Shown: positions 28,972-37,084 of the stretch, piece after piece
Numbering within the stretch: position 1 is the first letter of the stretch
Layout of the letters: the number at the start of each line of letters is the position of its first letter
From: Acinetobacter sp. XH1741
GTDB taxonomy: Bacteria > Pseudomonadota > Gammaproteobacteria > Pseudomonadales > Moraxellaceae
Direction of reading: 5' to 3'
Assembly (NCBI RefSeq): GCF_041021895.1
Contig: NZ_CP157428.1
Location: forward strand, 3,720,001 to 3,784,000
Length of the DNA stretch: 64,000 nucleotides
Position numbers and translations under genes: made by a program
The notes under the pieces: generated by a model
Database searches by the model: none
Seen by the model: the letters and a program-made list of their open reading frames with translations, nothing else
Told to the model about the DNA's origin: nothing

Positions 28972-29481
28972 TTAGAGATGTATATAAGTATTTTCCCAAA
29001 GTGTTGGCTGAAACTCACCTTTCACTAACTGGATATAACGACCTGCAATATGGTCAATCGGAATACAGTCATCGATATCCACTACACGGTCGGTATGGGG
29101 TTTATGCCAGTCTTGTTCAATAAACTGTTTACCCAATTGTTTTGCAGTCGCAGCATCTGTTGCCACAACCAAATGGTAGCTATGCAACTCGCCAAAAGCC
29201 TTGGGTGTATAACCACCTAGATTAATCAAATACAGCTTTTTATCCGAAGCTGATGGAGCTGCATCGGAAAACTGAATTTGATAGTTTTGTCCTTGAGAGC
29301 TAACACCTGAAAGCTTGGCCCAAGCATCGATATGCAATCCTTGAGCATCACCAAACCAAGCCTGTTTAAGCTGAGGGTAAACTTCTTCCAAAGTATCCCC
29401 TACTGCCATAACCACATCATGGACTTCAGTATTGGCACGTGCATGACGCCCACCCAACATCACCATAAACAAACTTGGCAT
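28972..29481 (-). CDS. DUF1543 domain protein
   Basis: A 169-residue protein starting MPSLFMVMLGGRHARANTEV, the DUF1543 hallmark, with a related motif recurring in the second half (KKLYLINLGGYTPKAFGELH), which suggests two similar halves. Function unknown. It begins 9 bp after the trpB stop on the same strand and is probably co-transcribed with trpF-trpB. Confidence 0.85.
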   Translation of the reverse strand: MPSLFMVMLGGRHARANTEVHDVVMAVGDTLEEVYPQLKQAWFGDAQGLHIDAWAKLSGVSSQGQNYQIQFSDAAPSASDKKLYLINLGGYTPKAFGELHSYHLVVATDAATAKQLGKQFIEQDWHKPHTDRVVDIDDCIPIDHIAGRYIQLVKGEFQPTLWENTYIHL

Positions 29482-29490
29482 TTTTTTCTC

Positions 29491-30720
29491 TTACATCTCA
29501 ACCATTTCTACGCCATCAATGCGTGCAACTGTCATTAAATCTTTATCACCACGACCTGAAACAGTCGCAATAATAATCTGATCTTTAGACATCGTTGGTG
29601 CAAGCTTAGACACATAGGCCATCGCGTGCGAGCTTTCAAGCGCAGGAATAATCCCTTCGATTTTGGTTAAATCACGGAAACCTTGCAAAGCTTCTGTATC
29701 GTTAATTGGTACATATTCCACACGCTTCATATCTTTCAAGAAGCTATGTTCAGGACCAACGCCCGGATAATCAAGGCCCGCTGAGATACTATGTGTCTCA
29801 ATGATCTGACCTTGTTCGTCACTCATGAGGTAAGTACGGTTACCATGCAATACACCTACATGACCTGCATTTAACGGCGCAGAGTGTTTCCCCGTTTCAA
29901 TACCGAAACCAGCTGCTTCAACACCATACATTTTCACATTGGCATCATTTAAGAATGGATAGAATAAGCCCATCGCATTTGAACCGCCACCCACACATGC
30001 AACTAATGCATCTGGTAAGCGACCTGCTTGCTCCAAAATTTGCTTGCGTGCTTCACGACCAATAATCGACTGGAAGTCACGAACGAGTTGAGGATATGGG
30101 TGTGGACCTGCAACTGTACCAATCACATAGTATGTAGTATCAACATTGGTTACCCAGTCACGCATTGCCTCGTTCATGGCATCTTTAAGCGTTTTTGAAC
30201 CGCTTTGCACAGGAACAACGGTAGCACCCAATAAACGCATACGATAAACGTTCATGGCTTGACGCTTAACGTCTTCGGCGCCCATATAAACGACACATTC
30301 AAGGCCTAAACGTGCTGCAATTGTTGCCGTTGCCACACCATGTTGCCCAGCTCCAGTTTCAGCAATAATACGTTTCTTGCCAGAAAGCTTTGCAAGTAAT
30401 GCCTGACCAATCGTATTGTTTACCTTATGTGAGCCTGTATGGTTCAAGTCTTCACGTTTAAGATAAACTTGCGCACCACCTAACTCTTTTGACCATCGCT
30501 CAGCATAATAAAGTGGACTAGGACGACCTACATAGTAGGCGAGATCGCGGTCGAATTCTGCCAGAAACTGTTCATCATTTTTCATGCGGGAATAGAGATT
30601 TTCTAAATCTTCTAATGCCGCCATTAGAGTTTCTGACACAAAACGTCCGCCATGGATACCGAAATGCCCATTTGCATCTGGGAATTGGGTATAGTCAATC
30701 ACATTATTTTGCTGATCCAC
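29491..30720 (-). CDS. trpB: Tryptophan synthase beta chain
   Basis: PLP enzyme that joins indole and serine to give tryptophan. The PLP-binding Lys is in [18 protein letters not shown], and the phosphate loop is [18 protein letters not shown] at 30720 has AAGGAG seven bases upstream and gives about 409 residues; the frame stays open to ATG 30747 without a comparable ribosome-binding site. The start lies inside the end of trpF (17-bp overlap), implying coupling. DUF1543 follows after 9 bp. Confidence 0.95.
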   Translation of the reverse strand: MDQQNNVIDYTQFPDANGHFGIHGGRFVSETLMAALEDLENLYSRMKNDEQFLAEFDRDLAYYVGRPSPLYYAERWSKELGGAQVYLKREDLNHTGSHKVNNTIGQALLAKLSGKKRIIAETGAGQHGVATATIAARLGLECVVYMGAEDVKRQAMNVYRMRLLGATVVPVQSGSKTLKDAMNEAMRDWVTNVDTTYYVIGTVAGPHPYPQLVRDFQSIIGREARKQILEQAGRLPDALVACVGGGSNAMGLFYPFLNDANVKMYGVEAAGFGIETGKHSAPLNAGHVGVLHGNRTYLMSDEQGQIIETHSISAGLDYPGVGPEHSFLKDMKRVEYVPINDTEALQGFRDLTKIEGIIPALESSHAMAYVSKLAPTMSKDQIIIATVSGRGDKDLMTVARIDGVEMVEM

Positions 30721-31363
30721 GTTGGACTCCTTGCATAAATCTTTCAATGAGTTGTTGGTCTTTTATACCTTTTGCGGACTCTACGCCTCCGCTCACATCT
30801 ACTGCAAAAGCACCGGTAGTATGAATAGCGTCAATGACATTGTCAGGGGTTAAACCACCTGCCAAAATTAATGGAATATCAAGTTTTGGGAATTTTGACC
30901 AGTCAAACTGATGTCCTGTGCCCCCTTTGAGCTCAGGATGCCACGCATCGAGCAATACAGCACTGGCACCAACTGCCTGATATTTTTGAATTTCAGCAAC
31001 AACATCCAGATCAGGTTTGACCTGAATTGCTTTATACCAACGACGTTTACAATGGCGAGCTATTTCCTGACATTGTTCAGGAGACTCATCGCCATGTAGT
31101 TGTAATACATCTAGGGGAACACAATCAAGTACTGACTGAATTTCAGTAGCAGTCGCATTTACAAACAAACCAACCATTTGTACATAAGGCGGAATTATTT
31201 TTGCTAATTGTTGTGCATGTTCAACTGTTACATGTCTTGGACTTGGCGGAAAAAAAACAAAGCCTATCGCATCCGCTCCAGCAGTCACCACCGCTTGAAC
31301 ATCTTGCTCGCGAGTAATTCCACAGATTTTTGCTCGTGTACGTTTTTGGTTTGATGGGCTCAT
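30704..31363 (-). CDS. trpF: Phosphoribosylanthranilate isomerase
   Basis: Converts N-(5-phosphoribosyl)anthranilate to the carboxyphenylamino-deoxyribulose form in tryptophan synthesis. The 219-residue TIM barrel has the catalytic Cys in [13 protein letters not shown], and [17 protein letters not shown] is the phosphate-binding region. It overlaps trpB. Upstream, on the opposite strand, is the B12 riboswitch leader. Confidence 0.95.
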   Translation of the reverse strand: MSPSNQKRTRAKICGITREQDVQAVVTAGADAIGFVFFPPSPRHVTVEHAQQLAKIIPPYVQMVGLFVNATATEIQSVLDCVPLDVLQLHGDESPEQCQEIARHCKRRWYKAIQVKPDLDVVAEIQKYQAVGASAVLLDAWHPELKGGTGHQFDWSKFPKLDIPLILAGGLTPDNVIDAIHTTGAFAVDVSGGVESAKGIKDQQLIERFMQGVQRGSAK

Positions 31364-31461
31364 AATCTGCCTAAACTACAACCATTTTTTAAAATAAGCG
31401 TCATTGTAATGCAATTTTTGTCCCTTGCGTAAAAGTTCTCTGGGAATTGCTCGAAATGACA

Positions 31462-31490
31462 TTGTAGGAAGCAATTCGGCACTTTATACT
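31462..31490 (+). promoter_or_regulatory. Predicted sigma70 promoter for the B12 leader
   Basis: TTGTAG (31462-31467) and TATACT (31485-31490) are separated by 17 bp, and transcription would start near 31497, just before the riboswitch core. Confidence 0.55.
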
Positions 31491-31497
31491 GCGTAAA

Positions 31498-31690
31498 ATT
31501 GGAAGCAAGTGTAAGCAATTAATGCTTTAGGGAAGCTGGTGAAAGTCCGGCACTGCCCCCGCAACGGTAACAATGTAAAGCATATTTTTTAAGTCAGTTT
31601 TGACTTACACCACTGCAGTGATGTGGGAAGGTGAATATGTCCATAACTTAAATATGGCGCTGAAGTCCGGAGACCTACTTGTTTCATCTA
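31498..31690 (+). ncRNA. Cobalamin (adenosylcobalamin) riboswitch
   Basis: The leader contains the conserved core of cobalamin riboswitches: GGGAAGCTGGTGAAAGTCC at 31530-31548, GGCACTGCCCCCGCAACGGT following it, and the B12-box-like TGAAGTCCGGAGACCTACTT at the 3' end (31661-31680). The order and spacing match the Rfam cobalamin class. It lies upstream of a TonB B12 receptor, the classical target; binding of cobalamin would lower receptor expression. Exact ends are estimated. Confidence 0.93.
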
Positions 31691-31700
31691 TCTACCCGAT

Positions 31701-31719
31701 CATTCACGTGGGGTGAATG
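31701..31719 (+). promoter_or_regulatory. RBS-containing hairpin (riboswitch expression platform)
   Basis: Perfect arms CATTCAC (31701-31707) and GTGAATG (31713-31719) enclose a GTGGG loop. The ribosome-binding site of btuB (GGGGTGA) spans the loop and right arm, and the ATG follows at 31721. If formed, the hairpin hides the ribosome site, so control is probably at translation. Confidence 0.7.
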
Positions 31720-31720
31720 T

Positions 31721-33571
31721 ATGGAGCATGTTATGTCTAAGTCTTTTCAACCTACCCGTCTGGTAGGGGCTATCGCTATTGCGATGGGGTTTTCACCTGT
31801 TATTTTTGCTGATGATACAACAAAAGCAACTCAGCTTGATCCAATTGTAGTGACCGCTTCAAAAAGCGCTGAAAAAGCGAGTGAAGTTCCGGCACGTATT
31901 TCAGTGATTGATGAAAAAACCATTGAACAGAATCCTCTGTTAAATGTTTCGGATATAATTCAACGTGATCCTTCTATTTATGTAAAACAAAGCGGCGGTC
32001 TTGGTCAGATTTCTGAAATTTCAATTCGTGGCACGAAACCAGTTCATACATTAGTACTTAAAGATGGTGCTCGTTTAAATAGTCAAAATGAACTTGGTCC
32101 TTTATATCCTGCATTTTTAGATACAACAGATGTTCAACAAATTGAAATATTAAAAGGTCCAGCATCAGTTCAATATGGAAGTGATGCTATTGGTGGTGTC
32201 GTCCAGTTAATTTCTAAAAAACCCGAGAAAACAGGTGCTGAGTTAACTGGTATTTATGGTGAAAATAACACTTATAAGGCTATTGTTAATGCCAATCTTG
32301 TGAGTGATCAAGGCTTCTACGCACAATTAGGTGGACAACGCTTAGAAAGTGATGGAACACGTATTTTTGAAAGCCAATCAGAAAATGAAAAGGCTGGATA
32401 TGATCAAAAAGGTTATCACGCTAAAGTAGGCTTCTTCCAAGAAAACTTAATAGATGCTTCTGCTTCAATTAGTGAAAATAAAGGTACTAACGTTTTTAGT
32501 AATGACTACATCACCAATACAGCACAACGTCAATTTGAAAATAGAGTTATCAACACAAAAGTTGCTTATAATATCTTGCCTGATCTCATCATTAATGCAC
32601 ACTATACAAATGTTCAGGATAAACAAAATGTTCCTGCTTACGACTCATATTACAATACTGAGAATAATGAAAGTGATCTAAACCTTAAATGGAAATTTAC
32701 TCCACACCAGAATATTTTAGTTGGTGCAACATATAACGATGCAAATTATAAAACTAATACTATTCTGAACTCGGATAAAAGTGTAAATAGCACAGGGTAT
32801 TATTTACAGCATCAACTCAAAAATGATCTTTTTGATACCCAAGTCGGTGTTCGTTTAGAAGACAACCAACGTTTTGGTACTCATACTGTTGGACAAGGTG
32901 CTATTCGCTACCATTTCTTACCTAATGCGAGTGTATATGCAAATATCGGCAGTGCTTTCAGAGCCCCAACCTTAAATGAACTATATTCGCAATGGGGTGG
33001 AAATGAAAACTTAGCACCAGAGAAAAGTACTTCTTATGAAATGGGTATGAACTATGATCTTACATCCAATGTGAGTACCAATTTTTCTGTTTATCATACA
33101 AAAATTAAAGATCTCATTGCCTACAATGCAGGTACCAATACAAATATAGCTAAAGCGAACTTTACTGGTGGAGAAGCTGGAGTAAAGTGGCATCAAGATG
33201 ATCTATTTTTATCTACTGAATATGCTTACGTAAAAACAGAAAATGAAAAAGATAATACAGAAATTGCTTATCGTCCTCGCCAGACTCTCACTGTAAGTAC
33301 AGGTTTAGAAAATGCAGTGTATGGCATTAGTGCTTCTATCATTGCTAGAGCTAAATCTTATGCAGATTCTGCAAACTCTATGCGAGTACCTGGTTATGCA
33401 ACGGTAGACTTAAATGCTTATTGGAACGTTATTCCTAACGTAAAATTATTTACCAATATCCAAAACGTAGGTGATGTTCAATATCGTGAAGTATTAAATA
33501 CCTATCCTTCAAATGACTGGTATGTTAATACAGGCCGCCAAGCTTCTGTAGGTGTAACTTTCCGTTATTAA
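31721..33571 (+). CDS. btuB: TonB-dependent vitamin B12 receptor BtuB
   Basis: Outer-membrane receptor for cobalamin, 616 residues. With ATG at 31721 the N-terminus has a signal peptide ending near VIFADD. A TonB-box-like stretch follows (LDPIVVTASKSAEK), then the plug domain (ISEISIRGTKPVHTLVLKDG; GPASVQYGSDAIGGVVQLIS), and a 22-strand barrel ends in VTFRY with a terminal aromatic. The gene lies under a cobalamin riboswitch and next to a B12 adenosyltransferase, which fixes its substrate more firmly than the sequence alone. An upstream frame from 31679 is open but lies within the riboswitch. Confidence 0.93.
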   Translation: MEHVMSKSFQPTRLVGAIAIAMGFSPVIFADDTTKATQLDPIVVTASKSAEKASEVPARISVIDEKTIEQNPLLNVSDIIQRDPSIYVKQSGGLGQISEISIRGTKPVHTLVLKDGARLNSQNELGPLYPAFLDTTDVQQIEILKGPASVQYGSDAIGGVVQLISKKPEKTGAELTGIYGENNTYKAIVNANLVSDQGFYAQLGGQRLESDGTRIFESQSENEKAGYDQKGYHAKVGFFQENLIDASASISENKGTNVFSNDYITNTAQRQFENRVINTKVAYNILPDLIINAHYTNVQDKQNVPAYDSYYNTENNESDLNLKWKFTPHQNILVGATYNDANYKTNTILNSDKSVNSTGYYLQHQLKNDLFDTQVGVRLEDNQRFGTHTVGQGAIRYHFLPNASVYANIGSAFRAPTLNELYSQWGGNENLAPEKSTSYEMGMNYDLTSNVSTNFSVYHTKIKDLIAYNAGTNTNIAKANFTGGEAGVKWHQDDLFLSTEYAYVKTENEKDNTEIAYRPRQTLTVSTGLENAVYGISASIIARAKSYADSANSMRVPGYATVDLNAYWNVIPNVKLFTNIQNVGDVQYREVLNTYPSNDWYVNTGRQASVGVTFRY

Positions 33572-33614
33572 TTTTTCACTCTGATTATAAAAATATTTTA
33601 TTAACTCCAGTTTC

Positions 33615-33648
33615 GGGGTAATGTTCTGACCGACATTATCCCTTTTTT
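33615..33648 (+). terminator. Terminator between btuB and the adenosyltransferase gene
   Basis: Arms GGGGTAATGT and ACATTATCCC (one G-U pair) with an 8-base loop are followed by six T. It ends just 18 bp before the next start codon, so it could also act as an attenuator for that gene. Confidence 0.85.
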
Positions 33649-33666
33649 ATGTTCAGGATATCCATC

Positions 33667-34245
33667 ATGGGACACCGTTTAAGCAAAATCTATACACGTA
33701 CAGGCGACTCAGGCACAACAGGTCTAGGTGATGGCTCTCGTGTTGTTAAAGATGATTTACGAGTTGCTGCACTTGGTGATGTTGATGAGCTTAATGCCGT
33801 TATTGGCGTACTGCGTGCACAAATCACAGCCAGTCAAGTGACCCATAAAGCTGAGTGGGACAAGAGTCTAAGCCTGATTCAACATTGGCTTTTTGACTTA
33901 GGCGGAGAGGTTTGTATTCCGAACTACAATTTACTTCAGCCCATTTGTATCGAGTTTCTTGAAAAAGAAATCGACCGTATGAATGAAGACTTACCTATGC
34001 TTAAAGAGTTTATTCTGCCATCTGGCTCTTTATCTTGTAGTTATGCCCACCAAGCCCGTGCTGTTTGCCGCCGCGCAGAGCGATCACTCATGTCAGTACA
34101 AACGCGTGATCAAAATATTCAAGCTACAGCGCTTCAACTTTTAAACCGTTTATCTGACTGGTTATTTGTCGCATCTCGTGCTTTACAACGTGCAGAAGGT
34201 GGACAAGAAGTACTTTGGCAAAAAAATATTAATGAGATTATTTAA
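33667..34245 (+). CDS. PduO-type corrinoid adenosyltransferase
   Basis: Transfers adenosyl from ATP to cob(I)alamin, producing the coenzyme form. With ATG at 33667 (MGHRLSKIYTRTGDSGTTGL) the protein is 192 residues. The ATP-binding motif YTRTGDSGTTGLGDGSRV and the C-terminal RAVCRRAERSLM helix are PduO signatures, distinct from BtuR/CobO. It follows the B12 receptor, giving an uptake and activation unit, with a terminator between them. Confidence 0.92.
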   Translation: MGHRLSKIYTRTGDSGTTGLGDGSRVVKDDLRVAALGDVDELNAVIGVLRAQITASQVTHKAEWDKSLSLIQHWLFDLGGEVCIPNYNLLQPICIEFLEKEIDRMNEDLPMLKEFILPSGSLSCSYAHQARAVCRRAERSLMSVQTRDQNIQATALQLLNRLSDWLFVASRALQRAEGGQEVLWQKNINEII

Positions 34246-34263
34246 AAATAGATTAGATTAAAA

Positions 34264-34289
34264 ATGGTCTCTGATTTTGAAGAGACCAT
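34264..34289 (+). terminator. Hairpin after the adenosyltransferase gene
   Basis: Arms ATGGTCTC and GAGACCAT around a 10-base loop. A T run is lacking, so it may be a weak or Rho-assisted terminator. Confidence 0.45.
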
Positions 34290-34317
34290 AATCAACAAAA
34301 CTGAATAGAAGAAAATT

Positions 34318-35031
34318 ATGCGCATTATTGGTCATCGTGGTGCACGCCGAGAAGCTCCTGAAAATACATTAGGTGGTTTTCAGCACATAAAAGACTTAGG
34401 AATTCGTGGTGTCGAATTTGACATTCGTCAGGTTCAAGACCAAGAACTGGTCGTTATTCATGACGATAATTTTTTACGTACAGCTGGAATCGACCAAATT
34501 GTTGAGCAATCTACGTTGGCTCAAGCTCTATCATTTGATCATCGGCAAAATTGGCCCAACTGGCCAAATCCAGAGCCAACGCCAACACTTAAAAGTGTTT
34601 TAAATCTGCTTAATAACTTTGATCATATTGAAGTTGAAGTTAAAGCTGTAAGAGATATGGTATTTGCACAAAAGTTAGTTGAAAAGCTTGAGTCTGAATT
34701 ACAGGGTTATGAAAAAGTCGTAACTATCACAAGTTTTGATCTTCAAATTCTAACTGCCCTACGTGACATTAACTCTCAATTTAAACGTGGTTTGTTAGTT
34801 GAGATTCCTGTTGGGGCAACGGCGATTGAACTCGCTCATCAATATGGTTGTGGTCATATTGGTTGGTACGACCAGCTCGCAACGGAAGAAATGATTCAAC
34901 TGTCCCATCAAGCTGGTTTAAATATCAGTGTCTGGACAGTAAATGATGTAGAAAGAGCAAAAGAGTTACGAGATCTGAATGTTCAGGGCTTAATTACAGA
35001 TATTCCAACTACCATGCTGAAAGAACTTTAA
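34318..35031 (+). CDS. Glycerophosphodiester phosphodiesterase
   Basis: Hydrolyses glycerophosphodiesters to glycerol 3-phosphate and an alcohol. The 237-residue GDPD TIM barrel opens with IGHRGARREAPENTLGGF, followed by GVEFDIRQVQDQELVVIHDD, which contain the catalytic His residues and metal-binding Glu/Asp. It has no signal peptide, so it is cytosolic and UgpQ-like. It converges on the META lipoprotein gene with a terminator between. Confidence 0.92.
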   Translation: MRIIGHRGARREAPENTLGGFQHIKDLGIRGVEFDIRQVQDQELVVIHDDNFLRTAGIDQIVEQSTLAQALSFDHRQNWPNWPNPEPTPTLKSVLNLLNNFDHIEVEVKAVRDMVFAQKLVEKLESELQGYEKVVTITSFDLQILTALRDINSQFKRGLLVEIPVGATAIELAHQYGCGHIGWYDQLATEEMIQLSHQAGLNISVWTVNDVERAKELRDLNVQGLITDIPTTMLKEL

Positions 35032-35040
35032 AATATAAAA

Positions 35041-35062
35041 AGGTGGTATTAACCACCTTTTA
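35041..35062. terminator. Terminator between convergent genes
   Basis: Arms AGGTGGT and ACCACCT with a 4-base loop, flanked by A and T runs. It serves the phosphodiesterase gene and possibly the opposing META lipoprotein gene. Confidence 0.8.
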
Positions 35063-35590
35063 TTTTTTCTCAGCTTGAATTAAGCGTTGGCCATTTTGGT
35101 CAAGCAAGTAAAGTGTATTCCCAATAATTTGGAACTTTTGAACACGTTGTAAAGAGTCAACCAACTCTGCTTCTTGTGCTAAAGCGCCATTACAACTTGA
35201 ATGACCCGCATTAACTTGCAGATCAAGTTTCTTTTGGTTGAAATCGAAAGTATATCGTCCAAAAATACGGTTACATCCGGTATGACCAGTGACAGTTTTG
35301 ACTGCTGAGTTCAGTGAAAGAGTGGGCCATTGGTTAAAGAACTTTGCCTTATGATTGTTTATCTGAGTAATTTGCCAGTCGATATCTTGAACACCGTCTG
35401 GACTCACTTTCTTTTTGACAACGGGCGTTTGCACACGATGCGTTGGCTTTGTCGGGCCTTTTGAAATATTTTGTTGCGGCGCGCTTTGACATGCTGCCAA
35501 TACAAGGCTGATTGCGATGAAAAAACATTTCGACGGCAATTTCCTTGCAATATCAATGCTGTTCTTTTTTCTCAATCGCTGTATTTTCAT
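35060..35590 (-). CDS. META-domain lipoprotein (HslJ-like)
   Basis: A 176-residue predicted lipoprotein. The signal carries a lipobox ISLVLAAC (Cys34), preceded by an unusually long basic N-terminus. After a Pro/Lys linker comes a META/HslJ-type domain with VTGHTGCNRIFGRYTFD and NAGHSSCNGALAQEAELVDS. Its two Cys residues could form a disulfide. HslJ proteins are linked to heat stress and envelope homeostasis, but the role here is unknown. Confidence 0.8.
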   Translation of the reverse strand: MKIQRLRKKNSIDIARKLPSKCFFIAISLVLAACQSAPQQNISKGPTKPTHRVQTPVVKKKVSPDGVQDIDWQITQINNHKAKFFNQWPTLSLNSAVKTVTGHTGCNRIFGRYTFDFNQKKLDLQVNAGHSSCNGALAQEAELVDSLQRVQKFQIIGNTLYLLDQNGQRLIQAEKK

Positions 35591-35672
35591 TACACAACTT
35601 CTCCTATCTGAAATGTTGCCAAGCTTGGTTTAATTCTGTTACGGTTCTTTCAATACATCTGTACAATAATGT

Positions 35673-35687
35673 TAGTGATTCTCACTA
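35673..35687. promoter_or_regulatory. 15-bp palindrome upstream of the desaturase gene
   Basis: TAGTGA and TCACTA flank a central TTC. This lies in the divergent region between the META lipoprotein and the desaturase and looks like a binding site for a dimeric regulator. I cannot name the regulator; fatty-acid regulators of the DesT/FabR type are one possibility because of the downstream gene. Confidence 0.35.
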
Positions 35688-35798
35688 TGCACGTGCTAAT
35701 ATGATGTACAAAATAGCAATAAATCTTGATGATTGGTTTTGCTATGTCGTTTTGTCTTTTTACCTTGTATGACAAGGTTTCTAGGAGCGCTGCCGGAT

Positions 35799-36971
35799 AT
35801 GACTTCCGCCCCACTCAAGGCCCCAATTAACTGGACCGCTAGCATTACCTTAATTGGTTTACCAATTCTTGCTGCAATCATAATCCCGATTTATGCGTAT
35901 TATTATGATTTTAGTGTAAGCGCATGGGTAAGCTTATTTTTTCTTTTAGCTTTAAGTAGCATGGGGATTACTGCTGGTTACCACCGTCTTTGGGCACACC
36001 GTGCTTATGAAGCGTCATTACCCCTTAAAATTCTTTTAATGATTGCCGGCACATTTGCTGTACAAAACAGTATTCTGTTTTGGGCATCTGGTCACCGTAC
36101 TCACCACCGCCATGTTGATCATGTGGATGAAGATCCATACTCAATTGAACGTGGCTTTTGGTATGCCCATATGGGTTGGATGATCCGTGATCATTCTCCA
36201 TCTAAGCCTGATTTTAAAAATGCACCTGATTTGCTCAATGACAAACTAGTCATGTTCCAACATAAATACTACGGTCTAATGGTTGTAGCAGTTCATGTGG
36301 GTATTTTAGGTTTAGTTGGCTGGGCTACTGGCGATTTATGGGGAGTTGTACTTCTCGGTGGTTTATTACGTTTAATCATTAGCCATCAGGTTACATTCTT
36401 CATTAACTCACTTTGCCATATGTTTGGTAAACGTCCATATACTGATGAAAACTCAGCACGCGATAACTTCTGGTTAGCGATCGCAACATGGGGCGAGGGT
36501 TATCATAACTATCACCATATTTTCCAATACGATTATCGTAATGGTGTGAAATGGTGGCAATATGATCCAACTAAATGGTTAATCTGGACATGCTCTAAAC
36601 TAGGTTTAGCAAAGAACTTACGTCGTATTCCAAGCTTTAATATTAAAAAAGCAGAATTGGCAATGAAGTTTAAATATGCTGAACAAGACTTAGCTATTTA
36701 TGGCCATGATGTAAATGCTGACATGAGTCAAATGAAGCAGCGTATTGCTCAAGAATATGAAGCATTTACACATACTTTAAATGATTGGGCGAAACTCAAA
36801 GAACAAGAGTTACAAGCAAAGAAAGCAGCTATGGCTGAAAAAATCCACAAAATGGATCATAAGTTAAAAGTTGATTTCCAATTGCTTGAACATCGTTTAA
36901 GTCACCATCGTGAGTGTTTAGAAACATTAATGCGTAACATTAAAAAGAACACTAACGTCGTACCAGACTAA
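35799..36971 (+). CDS. Fatty acyl desaturase (delta-9 type)
   Basis: Introduces a double bond into acyl chains at the membrane. The protein of about 390 residues has the three His boxes of acyl-CoA desaturases: HRLWAH, HRTHHRHVD and EGYHNYHH, with hydrophobic pairs before and between. The C-terminal 100 residues form a charged Lys/Glu/Gln coiled segment not needed for catalysis. I place the start at ATG 35799 (MTSAPLKAPINWTAS) with AGGAG upstream; an in-frame ATG at 35769 is open but lacks such a site. It stands alone, with a terminator after it. Confidence 0.9.
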   Translation: MTSAPLKAPINWTASITLIGLPILAAIIIPIYAYYYDFSVSAWVSLFFLLALSSMGITAGYHRLWAHRAYEASLPLKILLMIAGTFAVQNSILFWASGHRTHHRHVDHVDEDPYSIERGFWYAHMGWMIRDHSPSKPDFKNAPDLLNDKLVMFQHKYYGLMVVAVHVGILGLVGWATGDLWGVVLLGGLLRLIISHQVTFFINSLCHMFGKRPYTDENSARDNFWLAIATWGEGYHNYHHIFQYDYRNGVKWWQYDPTKWLIWTCSKLGLAKNLRRIPSFNIKKAELAMKFKYAEQDLAIYGHDVNADMSQMKQRIAQEYEAFTHTLNDWAKLKEQELQAKKAAMAEKIHKMDHKLKVDFQLLEHRLSHHRECLETLMRNIKKNTNVVPD

Positions 36972-36987
36972 TACGACTTTAAGTCGA

Positions 36988-37029
36988 AATAGCGCCTGTG
37001 AAGCCATGCTTTGCAAGCGCTATTTTTTT
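36988..37029 (+). terminator. Rho-independent terminator after the desaturase gene
   Basis: Arms AATAGCGC and GCGCTATT around a long loop, then a T run. Confidence 0.85.
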
Positions 37030-37084
37030 GGCTGGTTTTTAACTATGGTATAGTGAAGTTCGCCTCAAATATTCAGCCTAGTCT

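Noticed and set aside
28820..28999. Upstream extension of the small acidic protein frame
   Set aside because: Its amino acids are basic and hydrophobic without a start signal, whereas ATG 28819 has a good ribosome-binding site.
35673..35687. Fur box reading of the palindrome ahead of the desaturase
   Set aside because: It shares only part of the Fur consensus (GATAATGATAATCATTATC) and lacks the hexamer arrangement; no iron gene is adjacent.
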